Assembly: GCF_014196805.1 (NCBI RefSeq)
Contig: NZ_JACIEI010000002.1
Span: 62,001-126,000 of the forward strand
Source: Sulfitobacter undariae
Lineage (GTDB): Bacteria; Pseudomonadota; Alphaproteobacteria; Rhodobacterales; Rhodobacteraceae
DNA: 64,000 bases
Reading direction: 5' to 3'
Below are positions 19,057-27,668 of this stretch, piece by piece. Under the pieces are notes generated by a model. It was not told the origin of the DNA, did not search any database, and was given only the letters and a program-made list of their open reading frames with translations. Position 1 is the first letter of the stretch. Every line of letters begins with the position of its first letter. Made by a program: the position numbers and the translations under genes.

Positions 19057-19754
19057 CACGCGGCTCTTTTCTCTTCAACGAAATTCCCTTTGTCGAGGTG
19101 CAAGACCCGCTTGGCGTATTTTGCAGCCTCGGGATCATGCGTGACCATGATGATGGTTTTTCCCAGTTCTTGATTGAGAAACCTCAGCATCTGCAAAACG
19201 TCATCCGCAGATTTGCGGTCCAGATCACCGGTCGGCTCATCACACAGCAACAGGCCGGGATCTGAGACAATGGCGCGTGCAATCCCAACGCGTTGCTGCT
19301 GACCACCGGACATCATCGACGGATATTGCCGTTCGCGACCTGACAGGCCGACCAGATCCAGAACTTTGCGGACTCTGTCGCGTCGATCCTTTGCCGACAG
19401 AGGTTTAAGAAGTAGTGGCAGCTCGACGTTTTCGGCAGCGTTCAGCATCGGCAAGAGGTTATAGAATTGGAAAACAATGCCCATGTTATGCGCCCGCCAA
19501 GACGCTCGAGCACCTTCGCCCATCTGGTTCAGATAGCTGTTGCCAATCCTCAGCTCGCCTGCATCGGGGCGGTCAATCCCCGCAAGCATGTTCAGCAGCG
19601 TCGATTTGCCAGAACCAGAAGGTCCCATGATCGCAACAAAATCGCCATTTGGAATATCCAGATCAAGGCCGTCAAAGATAGAGATCGCCTCGCCGCCGAT
19701 CTTGTAGCCCTTTTGTAGGTGGCGAATGGAAATATAGGGTTGGGTATTAGTCAT
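19056..19754 (-). CDS. ABC ATPase, LolD/MacB type
   Basis: The 232-residue ATPase has Walker A GPSGSGKST, the Q loop in VFQFYNLLP, signature MSGGQQQRVGIARA and Walker B LLCDEPTGDLD, with the switch histidine in VTHDPEAA. The GDLD after Walker B is typical of the LolD/FtsE/MacB class. It lies between the adaptor gene (12 bases away) and the first permease (overlapping), so it powers the two FtsX-type permeases. Confidence 0.93.
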   Translation of the reverse strand: MTNTQPYISIRHLQKGYKIGGEAISIFDGLDLDIPNGDFVAIMGPSGSGKSTLLNMLAGIDRPDAGELRIGNSYLNQMGEGARASWRAHNMGIVFQFYNLLPMLNAAENVELPLLLKPLSAKDRRDRVRKVLDLVGLSGRERQYPSMMSGGQQQRVGIARAIVSDPGLLLCDEPTGDLDRKSADDVLQMLRFLNQELGKTIIMVTHDPEAAKYAKRVLHLDKGNFVEEKRAA

Positions 19755-19766
19755 GGTCTCACTCTC

Positions 19767-20864
19767 CTAATGTGTTGCGGGGATGGGGGCGGAAATGCGG
19801 ATGCGCACCGCCATGTTGGGGCGAATGCCTGTCGGCGGTGCATCAAAACGCAGTCGAATAGACACCGTCCCTTTCGCGGCGGAAACCACGGGGGCGATGC
19901 GGCTCAGCTCAATGGCAAAGGGCGTGTCGGGGAAGCCATCCAAGACCGCCTCACCACGCAAGCCGGTTTGCAGTAATGCTATGTTTGCCTCGGCCACATC
20001 GGCGTCGATGACCATCGCATTAGTATTGGTAATCGTTAGCAGGCCTTGGGCATCGCTGCTCGCAAGGACCCTGTCACCGACACTTGTATTCAATTGTGTG
20101 ACGGTGCCGCTGATTGGCGCACGGACAGACAGGGCGTCGACGGGTTCACGGGCGATGCGGATTGCCAGTTCTGCAAGCAAAACGCTTTGCTTGCCTTGCG
20201 CCACTACGTTCTGTGCGATTTGCAAGGCGCTGTTTGCCTCATCAACCTGTAAACCAGAGGCGACATTACGTGCGGCAAGCGCAGTGACACGCTCAAGCGA
20301 TGCCTGAGCCTGAGCCTGTGCAATTTCATACCCCGCCAAAGTAAGTTTTGCCGAAACCAATGCGGCCCTTGCCTGCTCTAGGGCAAAACGGGCCTTTGCA
20401 TCTTCAAGCACAGCGACAATCTGGCCAGCTTCAACCCGCGTGCCGACCTCAACGGCGAGGTCATCCAATATGCCCCCGTATTTGGGAAACAAAGCGATTG
20501 AATGCGGCGCGACCACATAGCCAGAACCAGCAATTTCCTGTGGCATTGCGACGGGCAGCCGCCTAACGGCAGACCCTTCGTTTGTTTGGATTGCAACCTG
20601 TTCGGCTGGCGTCGCGATTTCAGTCGCTGCCGCGTTGGCAGACAAGGTCGCAGGATCACGCCCGCCCAATCTTGTGGACGTCATAATCTCGGGCCAAAAC
20701 ATAACGGTCAGGCTTGATATTGCCACCAAAGAAATCAGGCCGACAATAATGATGAAGCGTCGGGCCTTTTTGCCCGATGTTTCTATTGCTGATGCCACTG
20801 GCTCAAACGAAAGCGATTTGAGGGTCTCGGCGATTTTGCGGTCATGTGGGTTTATCTGGTTCAT
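19767..20864 (-). CDS. Periplasmic adaptor (HlyD/MacA family)
   Basis: This 365-residue membrane fusion protein has a cytoplasmic N-terminus, one membrane helix (about residues 37-58), a biotinyl-lipoyl-like half ending VEVGTRVEAGQIVAVLED, an alanine-rich coiled-coil hairpin of about 100 residues, and a second lipoyl half (APISGTVTQLNTSVGDRV) leading to the beta-barrel region. It would link the ABC permeases to the outer membrane or direct substrates in the periplasm. No outer-membrane TolC gene is adjacent. Confidence 0.9.
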   Translation of the reverse strand: MNQINPHDRKIAETLKSLSFEPVASAIETSGKKARRFIIIVGLISLVAISSLTVMFWPEIMTSTRLGGRDPATLSANAAATEIATPAEQVAIQTNEGSAVRRLPVAMPQEIAGSGYVVAPHSIALFPKYGGILDDLAVEVGTRVEAGQIVAVLEDAKARFALEQARAALVSAKLTLAGYEIAQAQAQASLERVTALAARNVASGLQVDEANSALQIAQNVVAQGKQSVLLAELAIRIAREPVDALSVRAPISGTVTQLNTSVGDRVLASSDAQGLLTITNTNAMVIDADVAEANIALLQTGLRGEAVLDGFPDTPFAIELSRIAPVVSAAKGTVSIRLRFDAPPTGIRPNMAVRIRISAPIPATH

Positions 20865-20955
20865 ACCGCCAAGATGGACAAACCGGATCAGCGGCGAGAC
20901 CTAAAACAGGATTCAGGCGGCCTCGATCACGATTTAGTCCTTGAGGGCCATCGTA

Positions 20956-22098
20956 TCAGACAGGGGTTTTGTGCGTTTCGCGCCATTGAATCGGCGACAT
21001 ATCTGTGACGCGCCGGAATTCACGGTTGAAGTTTGATTTGGTCTGAAACCCCACATCAAACATGATCTCTGTCACCGAGTTTTCGGTTTTCTGTAGCAAT
21101 ATACATGCTTCGGAGATTCGGTATTCATTCACATATTGCGACACGTTTTTTGCCATGGCGCGGTTGATTGCCGAAGATATGTGGCGGGCTGTTATACCAG
21201 TTTTGCGCGCTAGCCGGTCAAGGTTAAGATCGGGGTCACGGTAGATGCGTTTCGCCTCCATTATGGCCTGCAATGCTGTAAGAACCTCGCGATCTTCACT
21301 GGTGTCGACTTCCTGCTCGCTTCCTTTAGGCTCGGTAGGCGTCTGGCTTTGACTTGCCGAAGCCGCCGCAACCGACAAAAATAAAAGCCCGGCAAGGTTT
21401 CCCGCGGTAATCGCAGGTATTGCATAAGCGCCCCGCGCCCGCACAAAATCCAGAAAGACAAAACCATCCAGTGCCGCCGTGAAAAGCAGAGCGCCAGCGG
21501 CGAACATGATCGCACGATATGCAGGCTGCACACCTTCAAAGGGCGCAAGCTGCAGCGCATCCGTGCCAGGCCGTATCAGGAAAATAATCGCCAGTGCATA
21601 TCCAACAAACAGCAAGATAAGCGCTGGATCAATAGCGTCGCGCCACAGCACAGTCATGCATAAAATTGTCACAGCCGGAATCGCATTCAACCCGCTGCGC
21701 CGCGCCAATGACTGTCGTGGTACCCTGACCAATTTGGACACCCCAGCATAAGCCAGCGCAGGAATTGTGGCTGCAAGAGTCGGCGAGATATACTTGATAG
21801 CCTCCACCCCGTATCCCCAGCGAAGTCCGGACAAAAACGATTGCACAGCAACTGCGAAAATCAACGCGAGAAATGGCCAATTGCGAGGCTTTTCATCACC
21901 GTGCCTTGCGACGGCCAGCAGCAAAACAAGTAACAAGATCGCAACAATAAATGGAAATGGAACAAACAGCACGGGCAACCCTTGGAAATACGATGAATTA
22001 TCTGGGCAAGTATGGCTTGCCCCGCCAAAGTTCGCGACCTTTATCGTGATCGAGGTATTGTTCTGCAAGTAATAGGGTGAAGCGTGCCAGAACAGCAT
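20956..22098 (-). CDS. Membrane-bound AraC-family regulator
   Basis: The 380-residue protein joins about seven membrane helices (residues 40-260) to a C-terminal AraC-type DNA-binding domain with two helix-turn-helices (LDRLARKTGITARHISSAIN, then VTEIMFDVGFQTKSNFNREF). Such proteins sense a signal in or near the membrane and bind DNA directly. It lies 91 bases upstream of the adaptor gene on the same strand and is the likely regulator of that exporter. The ATG at 22098 has no clear ribosome-binding site. A GTG about 43 codons further in, before the first helix, is an alternative. Confidence 0.82.
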   Translation of the reverse strand: MLFWHASPYYLQNNTSITIKVANFGGASHTCPDNSSYFQGLPVLFVPFPFIVAILLLVLLLAVARHGDEKPRNWPFLALIFAVAVQSFLSGLRWGYGVEAIKYISPTLAATIPALAYAGVSKLVRVPRQSLARRSGLNAIPAVTILCMTVLWRDAIDPALILLFVGYALAIIFLIRPGTDALQLAPFEGVQPAYRAIMFAAGALLFTAALDGFVFLDFVRARGAYAIPAITAGNLAGLLFLSVAAASASQSQTPTEPKGSEQEVDTSEDREVLTALQAIMEAKRIYRDPDLNLDRLARKTGITARHISSAINRAMAKNVSQYVNEYRISEACILLQKTENSVTEIMFDVGFQTKSNFNREFRRVTDMSPIQWRETHKTPV

Positions 22099-22269
22099 CG
22101 CTGTCTGTTCTCAAAGCCGTCGTTCAAGCCAGCGCAACTGCTGTAGAATGGTTCAAGTGCATCCGAAGCTTTGACTTAGGGAACCGTGACACCCCACGAC
22201 AGGCAATGGACGTGAATGTCGCAGGCAACGGTACTGGCGTTGGCGTTGGCACTGCTGTAATTGCGAGGC

Positions 22270-22626
22270 ATGATCCGCTCTCTATATATCTTGCTTAGGC
22301 ATAGTGTGCTGGCCGCCTTTGTTTTGGCGATGCTGGCCTTGCCTTTTGTACAGCGTGCCGGTGCGGAGCCTGTGACAGCAGAACTCACCCAATTTATTTC
22401 GATGGGTGGCAAACTGTCGGATATTTGTGGCGAATTCGGCGGTCATCGGGCAGGGGGCTGCGAAAGCTGCAACATCTGCGCTGGGATGGTCCTGCCGCAG
22501 TTTGCGCAACTGCTACGCCCGTTGTCCGCGCCAACCCCACTGGATGTGGTGACGGTAGGTCAGACAGATTCACATCCCCCAGCGGCTGAGACAACACCCC
22601 CTGTACGCGCGCCACCGCGCGCGTGA
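22270..22626 (+). CDS. Small exported cysteine-rich protein (DUF2946-like)
   Basis: The protein of 118 residues starts with an Arg-rich signal sequence and a hydrophobic stretch ending near ALPFVQRAGA. It contains a C-x2-C-x2-C cluster (CESCNIC) in the mature part and has a proline-rich end. This looks like the DUF2946 group, often found beside copper genes; the family assignment is tentative. A PCu(A)C copper chaperone follows 66 bases downstream, supporting a metal-handling role. The ATG at 22270 was chosen over the TTG three codons upstream. A 13-base inverted repeat overlaps its stop. Confidence 0.6.
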   Translation: MIRSLYILLRHSVLAAFVLAMLALPFVQRAGAEPVTAELTQFISMGGKLSDICGEFGGHRAGGCESCNICAGMVLPQFAQLLRPLSAPTPLDVVTVGQTDSHPPAAETTPPVRAPPRA

Positions 22627-22662
22627 TGTAGTGCCCGATTTACTTATATTACATCACGCGCG
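22618..22662. repeat. 13-base perfect inverted repeat over the end of the cysteine-rich gene
   Basis: CGCGCGTGATGTA (22618-22630) and TACATCACGCGCG (22650-22662) are perfect inverted copies separated by 19 AT-rich bases. The left arm contains the stop codon of the upstream gene and the right arm ends 30 bases before the copper chaperone ATG. No T-run follows, so this is either an RNA stem that shapes expression of the second gene or a protein-binding site. Confidence 0.7.
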
Positions 22663-22692
22663 GGTTACCCGACGCGATCTACAGGAAAACAC

Positions 22693-23202
22693 ATGAAAAC
22701 TCTTATTAAAGCTACCGTTGCGACTTTTCTTTTGGCCACTGCCGCACAGGCACATGATTATACGAAAGAGGGGATCGCAGTCGGGCATCCGATGGCGTTT
22801 GAAACGGCTAAAAATGCCAATGTCGGCGGCGGCTATATGACTATCGCAAATACGTCTGATAACGCGGACAAACTGTTGGAAATCCGTGCCGACGACATCC
22901 CGCGGGTGGAACTGCACCTGTCGCAAACCGATGAAAACGGTGTTGCACGTATGATCAAACAAGAAGGTGTCGACATCCCCGCAGGCGAAACTGTTATGTT
23001 CCAGCCGGGCGGTCTGCATGTCATGTTCATGGAACTGGGCGGCGATCCTTTTGAGTTGGGTGAAAAGATCAAAGCGACATTGGTCTTTGAAAAAGCAGGC
23101 GAGATTGCAGTGGAGTTCAACGTGGAAGAACGCTCATCTAATGGTCACGGCGAAATGGATCACGGTAAAATGGACCACTCCAATATGAAGAAATCTGACT
23201 AA
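22693..23202 (+). CDS. Periplasmic copper chaperone, PCu(A)C family
   Basis: PCu(A)C proteins carry copper(I) in the periplasm and help to build the CuA site of cytochrome c oxidase. The 169-residue protein has a signal peptide cut near AQAHD, the copper-binding core with a histidine in VELHLSQ, a methionine 12 residues later, and the GGLHVMFM block. Its C-terminus is rich in histidine and methionine (HGEMDHGKMDHSNM), giving further metal sites not present in all members. In this copy leucine replaces the methionine that often follows the first histidine. Confidence 0.9.
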   Translation: MKTLIKATVATFLLATAAQAHDYTKEGIAVGHPMAFETAKNANVGGGYMTIANTSDNADKLLEIRADDIPRVELHLSQTDENGVARMIKQEGVDIPAGETVMFQPGGLHVMFMELGGDPFELGEKIKATLVFEKAGEIAVEFNVEERSSNGHGEMDHGKMDHSNMKKSD

Positions 23203-23248
23203 CCACACCGCCATATCCACAGGCAGGGCGCGGATAGCTGCGGCCTGC

Positions 23249-23680
23249 CTATAGTTTGGCGATCTTATTCAGGCAGCGATTCAACACCTCACGCTCTTGT
23301 GGCGTGAAATGCGCCGCCAGTGAGGCGTCGTAGGACCGTGCTGACTTGTACAAATCCGCATAGACGACCAACCCTTGTTTTGTCAGTGACAATGTTTCAT
23401 GGCGGCGGTCTTGTTCTTGGGTTGAGCGTAACAGATACCGTTTTTTCTCCAACGCGCTCACGGCGCGACTGACTTTGGTTTTATGCAGGGTTGCGCGTTC
23501 ACATATCGCCTTGGCTGTCATTTCGCCATAACGCCCCAGATGAAACAACACCCGCCATTCCGTGCGCAGCATACCATACTGCTGGCGGTAGAATTTTTGA
23601 AAACCGATGCTGGTTGCCTCTGCAGCTTGGTTCAGGGCGTAGGGCAGAAAGCTGCTTAGATCGAAGTCTTCATCTGACAT
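23249..23680 (-). CDS. MarR-family regulator of the homogentisate cluster
   Basis: The 143-residue protein has the MarR winged helix-turn-helix (MTAKAICERATLHKTKVSRA, with wing residues DRRHE). It is divergent from hmgA, with a 73-base gap that holds a clear palindrome. MarR-type proteins in this position repress hmg genes until a pathway compound binds. The HmgR repressor of Pseudomonas is of the IclR family, so this is a functional analogue rather than the same protein. Confidence 0.85.
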   Translation of the reverse strand: MSDEDFDLSSFLPYALNQAAEATSIGFQKFYRQQYGMLRTEWRVLFHLGRYGEMTAKAICERATLHKTKVSRAVSALEKKRYLLRSTQEQDRRHETLSLTKQGLVVYADLYKSARSYDASLAAHFTPQEREVLNRCLNKIAKL

Positions 23681-23698
23681 TTTTGGAACTTACCTGTT

Positions 23699-23716
23699 GT
23701 TAGTTACAAAACTAAC
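23699..23716. promoter_or_regulatory. Probable MarR operator between regulator and hmgA
   Basis: GTTAGTT-ACAA-AACTAAC is a perfect 7+7 dyad, 19 bases before the regulator start and 38 before hmgA. Its size and place fit a MarR dimer controlling both divergent transcripts. Confidence 0.65.
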
Positions 23717-23753
23717 TAATACCTGCTAGGGTAACGTGTAAAGGGGGAGCCAC

Positions 23754-25115
23754 ATGACCAAAGATATTGCACCGCATAACATGCAAACCGGAGCCACCAC
23801 TGTTGGAACAACAGAGGGATATATGCCCGGTTTTGGCAATGACTTTGAAACCGAGGCCCTGCCTGGCGCGCTGCCGCAGGGGATGAACTCTCCGCAAAAG
23901 GTCAATTATGGCCTGTATGGAGAGCAGCTCAGCGGGACAGCATTTACCGCCCCCAGCCACCAGAACGAGCGGACATGGTGTTACCGTATTCGCCCCTCGG
24001 TGAAACACACGCACCGCTTCGAAAAGATCGATCTGCCGTATTGGAAATCCGCGCCCCATGTTGACCCTGATGTGACTTCTCTGGGTCAATATCGTTGGGA
24101 TCCTGTACCGCATTCGGACCAGCCGCTGACATGGTTAACTGGCATGCGTACAATGACCACGGCGGGGGATGTGAATACCCAAGTCGGCATGGCCAGCCAC
24201 ATTTATCTCGTCACAGAGTCGATGAAAGACGCTTATTTCTATTCCGCCGATTCCGAATTGCTGGTTGTCCCCCAAGAAGGCCGCCTGCGTTTCGCAACAG
24301 AGTTGGGCGTGATCGACATTGAGCCGCAAGAAATCGCTATCATTCCACGGGGTCTGGTGTACCGCGTCGAAGTGCTGGAGGGGCCTGCGCGCGGCTTTGT
24401 TTGTGAAAACTACGGGCAGGAATTCCACCTCCCGGGCCGTGGCCCGATTGGAGCCAACTGCATGGCCAACCCGCGCGATTTTAAAACGCCTGTTGCTGCG
24501 TTTGAAGACCGCGATGCGCCTTCAACTGTCACGATCAAATGGGCGGGCCAGTTCCATGAGACCAAGATCGGCCATTCGCCATTGGACGTGGTCGCGTGGC
24601 ATGGCAATTACGCGCCGTGCAAATACGATCTGCGCACCTATTGTCCCGTTGGTGCGATCCTGTTTGACCACCCTGATCCGTCGATCTTTACCGTGCTGAC
24701 CGCCGATAGCGGTGTTGAAGGCACGGCGAACATTGATTTTGTGTTGTTCCGTGACCGTTGGATGGTGGCCGAGGATACCTTTCGTCCGCCATGGTACCAC
24801 AAGAACGTCATGTCGGAGCTGATGGGCAATATATTTGGCATTTATGACGCCAAGCCCAAAGGCTTCATTCCGGGCGGGATGAGCCTGCACAATATGATGT
24901 TGCCGCACGGGCCAGATAAAAACGCCTTTGAAGGGGCTTCCAATGCTGATCTCGGCGCGGAAAAGCTGGAAAACACTATGTCGTTTATGTTTGAAACCCG
25001 CTTCCCCCAGCATCTAACCCAGTTCGCGGCCAAAGAGGCACCGCTACAAGATGATTACATCGACTGCTGGACTGATCTGGAAAAGAAATTCGATGGAACA
25101 CCGGGTAAAAAATAA
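23754..25115 (+). CDS. hmgA: Homogentisate 1,2-dioxygenase
   Basis: HmgA opens the ring of homogentisate with oxygen to give maleylacetoacetate, the central step of tyrosine and phenylacetate breakdown. The protein has 453 residues, close to the family norm. The iron ligands known from the human enzyme are all present with exact spacing: a histidine in PPWYHKN, a glutamate six residues later, and a histidine 36 residues after the first, in LPHGPD. The N-terminal [18 protein letters not shown] region is highly conserved. It is the first gene of the catabolic operon and overlaps the next small gene by one base (TAATG). Confidence 0.97.
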   Translation: MTKDIAPHNMQTGATTVGTTEGYMPGFGNDFETEALPGALPQGMNSPQKVNYGLYGEQLSGTAFTAPSHQNERTWCYRIRPSVKHTHRFEKIDLPYWKSAPHVDPDVTSLGQYRWDPVPHSDQPLTWLTGMRTMTTAGDVNTQVGMASHIYLVTESMKDAYFYSADSELLVVPQEGRLRFATELGVIDIEPQEIAIIPRGLVYRVEVLEGPARGFVCENYGQEFHLPGRGPIGANCMANPRDFKTPVAAFEDRDAPSTVTIKWAGQFHETKIGHSPLDVVAWHGNYAPCKYDLRTYCPVGAILFDHPDPSIFTVLTADSGVEGTANIDFVLFRDRWMVAEDTFRPPWYHKNVMSELMGNIFGIYDAKPKGFIPGGMSLHNMMLPHGPDKNAFEGASNADLGAEKLENTMSFMFETRFPQHLTQFAAKEAPLQDDYIDCWTDLEKKFDGTPGKK

Positions 25116-25327
25116 TGGAAACTGCACTGATCATCATCGGGTTTATCGTGTTGTGCATCATCGGCATCGCATGGGACTATTATAAGCCAGCGCGCTTCCG
25201 TTCCAGCTATCGCAATGTCAAAACACGCGGCGAAATCGGCGGAGGTACTGGCGGTAGCGGTGGTTCAGACTGGTCCGGTGACAACTGGGGTGGTGACTGT
25301 GGCGGCGGTGATGGCGGCGGCGATTGA
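25115..25327 (+). CDS. Small membrane protein with glycine-rich tail
   Basis: The product has 70 residues: one N-terminal membrane helix (about 4-20), a short basic linker and a tail of Gly, Asp, Ser and Trp repeats with one cysteine near the end. Its ATG shares one base with the hmgA stop, so it is translated with the operon. I know no function. The tail is low-complexity, and similar Gly/Asp tails occur on small envelope proteins. It sits between two enzymes of the pathway, fahA starting 41 bases later. Confidence 0.6.
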   Translation: METALIIIGFIVLCIIGIAWDYYKPARFRSSYRNVKTRGEIGGGTGGSGGSDWSGDNWGGDCGGGDGGGD

Positions 25328-25368
25328 TACACATGTGAAACCTTCACACAAAGACCAAAGGAATGAAT

Positions 25369-26622
25369 ATGACACTGATGAAATCTTGGGTAGAAAGCGC
25401 CAACAGCGCTGACAGTCAATTTCCCCTCAACAACTTGCCTTACGGCGTGTTCACCACCAACAGCCTTGAGCCGCGGTGCGGTGTGGCCATCGGTGACATG
25501 ATCCTTGATATGTATGCCGCCGAAGAATCCGGCTTGATCGAACTGGCAGAAGAACCTGTATTTGACGTGCCGTATTGGAATGACGTGATGGAGCTGGGGC
25601 CAGAAGCATGGGCCGCCTTGCGCAGCCGTTTGCAACAACTGCTGGCAGATGGCTCGTCCGAGCAAGCCACCGTTGCGCCTTTGCTGGTTCCAATGGCCGA
25701 TGCCCGTATGGAACTGCCGATGGTCGTGGCGGAATTTACTGATTTTTATGCAGGCAAACATCACGCGACAAATGTAGGCACGATGTTCCGTGGGGCGCAA
25801 AACGCGCTGCCGCCGAACTGGTTGCACATTCCGATCGGTTATAATGGCCGCGCTTCTACCGTTGTTGTATCGGGCACGGACATCAACCGCCCCAACGGCC
25901 AGACCAAAGCCCCCACCGCAGAGCTTCCCTCTTTTGGGCCGTGCAAACGTTTGGACATTGAGCTGGAAATGGGCGCGATTGTCGGCAGTGCTTCGGAAAT
26001 GGGCCACCCTGTTTCGGTTGCCCAAGCGGATGAAATGATCTTTGGTTACGTTCTGCTGAACGACTGGTCCGCCCGTGACATTCAGGCGTGGGAATACCAA
26101 CCGCTTGGGCCGTTCCAAGCCAAAGCATTCGCCACATCCATCAGCCCGTGGATCGTGACCCGCGCCGCATTGGAGCCTTTCCGCACCTCAACCCCCGAGC
26201 GTGAGTTTGAATTGCTGCCGCACCTGCAAGAGCCTTCGCCGATGTTGTATGACATCGATTTGAGCGTAACCTTGCAGCCTGAAGGCGGCGATGCGGTGAC
26301 GATCTGTGAAACCAACTATAACGAAATGTACTACTCTGCTGCGCAACAGCTTGCGCATCACGCCAGCTCGGGCTGTGCGATGACGCCGGGTGATTTGCTG
26401 GGTTCTGGCACCATCTCGGGCGAAGAAAAAAACCAGCGCGGCAGTTTGCTTGAACTCAGCTGGGGCGGCGAAGAGCCGATAGATATTGGCGGCGGTCAAA
26501 CCCGCAGCTTTATCGAAGACGGCGATACTCTCACCCTGCACGGCGCTGCAAAAGGCGATGGCTATCTGATCGGTTTCGGCACCTGTGCCGGCACGATCAA
26601 ACCCGCCGTTAAATTCCCATAA
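25369..26622 (+). CDS. fahA: Fumarylacetoacetase
   Basis: This hydrolase cuts fumarylacetoacetate to fumarate and acetoacetate, the last step of the homogentisate pathway. It has 417 residues, the usual length of two-domain FAH enzymes. There is an N-terminal SH3-like domain and a C-terminal FAH fold with DFYAGKHHATNVGTMFR, containing the metal and catalytic residues, then ELEMGAIVG and LLNDWSARDIQAWEY. The second ATG (25369) is six bases after AAAGGA; the first ATG (25363) is too close to it. Confidence 0.96.
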   Translation: MTLMKSWVESANSADSQFPLNNLPYGVFTTNSLEPRCGVAIGDMILDMYAAEESGLIELAEEPVFDVPYWNDVMELGPEAWAALRSRLQQLLADGSSEQATVAPLLVPMADARMELPMVVAEFTDFYAGKHHATNVGTMFRGAQNALPPNWLHIPIGYNGRASTVVVSGTDINRPNGQTKAPTAELPSFGPCKRLDIELEMGAIVGSASEMGHPVSVAQADEMIFGYVLLNDWSARDIQAWEYQPLGPFQAKAFATSISPWIVTRAALEPFRTSTPEREFELLPHLQEPSPMLYDIDLSVTLQPEGGDAVTICETNYNEMYYSAAQQLAHHASSGCAMTPGDLLGSGTISGEEKNQRGSLLELSWGGEEPIDIGGGQTRSFIEDGDTLTLHGAAKGDGYLIGFGTCAGTIKPAVKFP

Positions 26623-26642
26623 ATCTACGTTAGGACACTAAA

Positions 26643-27593
26643 ATGGCCAAAGCATTTGCCTCCCAAGGCGACATGACCGAAAAAAACATCACCTTTGACG
26701 AGATCGGCCGCGATCTCTGGGCGTTTACCGCCGAGGGCGACCCGAACTCTGGCGTGATCATCGGCGACGACAGCGTGATGATCGTTGAGGCGCAAGCGAC
26801 CCCACGCCTTGCGAACAAAGTGATCGAAAAAGTACGCAGCATCACCGACAAACCGATCAGCCATGTTGTGCTGACGCATTATCACGCGGTGCGCGTACTG
26901 GGTGCATCGGCGTATGGTGCGGATCAGATTATCATGGGCGAAGCCGCCCGTGGCATGGTGATGGAGCGCGGCCAAGAAGATTGGGATTCCGAATTCCAGC
27001 GCTTCCCCCGCCTGTTTGAAGGCCATGAATCGATCCCCGGCCTGACCTTCCCAACCACTACCTTTAACGACCGCATGACAGTGCATTTGGGAAACCGCCG
27101 CGTTGATCTGATGCACCTTGGCCGCGCACATACGGCGGGTGATATCGTCATCCATGTGCCAGATGAAAACGTGATGTTCACGGGTGATATCGTCGAAGAC
27201 CACTCCGCCTGCTATTGCGGTGACGGGCATTTCGCCGATTGGGGCAACACGCTGGACGCGATCAAAGCCTATGATGTGAACTCCATCGCGCCGGGTCGTG
27301 GTGGTGCGTTGATCGGCAAAGAAGCCGTGAACCGTGCGATCGAAAGCACCCGTGATTTCGTCAACTCCACCTACGCCCCAGCCGCACGTGTGGCTGCCCA
27401 AGGTGGCACGCTCAAGCAAGCATGGGACGCAGTGCGCGCCGAATGTGATCCGAAGTTCGCTGATTACGCGATCTATGAGCATTGCCTGCCCTTTAACGTG
27501 GCCCGCGCCTATGACGAAGCACGCGGCATTGCGCATCCCCGCATCTGGACTGCTGAGCGCGATCTGGAAATGTGGGCTGCGCTGCAAGGCTAA
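26643..27593 (+). CDS. MBL-fold metallohydrolase-like protein with altered metal motif
   Basis: The 316-residue protein has a metallo-beta-lactamase fold. The first motif reads H79-Y-H81-A-V83-R84 instead of H-x-H-x-D-H, so the aspartate and histidine of the second metal site are replaced. A later histidine (LGRAHTAGD) and aspartate (FTGDIVEDH) remain. It may therefore bind one metal or have another activity. It lies 20 bases after fahA and before the flavin hydroxylase, so a role in aromatic breakdown (thioester or lactone hydrolysis) is likely but not shown. Confidence 0.8.
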   Translation: MAKAFASQGDMTEKNITFDEIGRDLWAFTAEGDPNSGVIIGDDSVMIVEAQATPRLANKVIEKVRSITDKPISHVVLTHYHAVRVLGASAYGADQIIMGEAARGMVMERGQEDWDSEFQRFPRLFEGHESIPGLTFPTTTFNDRMTVHLGNRRVDLMHLGRAHTAGDIVIHVPDENVMFTGDIVEDHSACYCGDGHFADWGNTLDAIKAYDVNSIAPGRGGALIGKEAVNRAIESTRDFVNSTYAPAARVAAQGGTLKQAWDAVRAECDPKFADYAIYEHCLPFNVARAYDEARGIAHPRIWTAERDLEMWAALQG

Positions 27594-27668
27594 GCTGCGC
27601 CATGAAAACGACAGCGGGCGCATTCTGAGGAGGGCGCGCCCGCCTATCACCATCGGGAGGAACATAAA

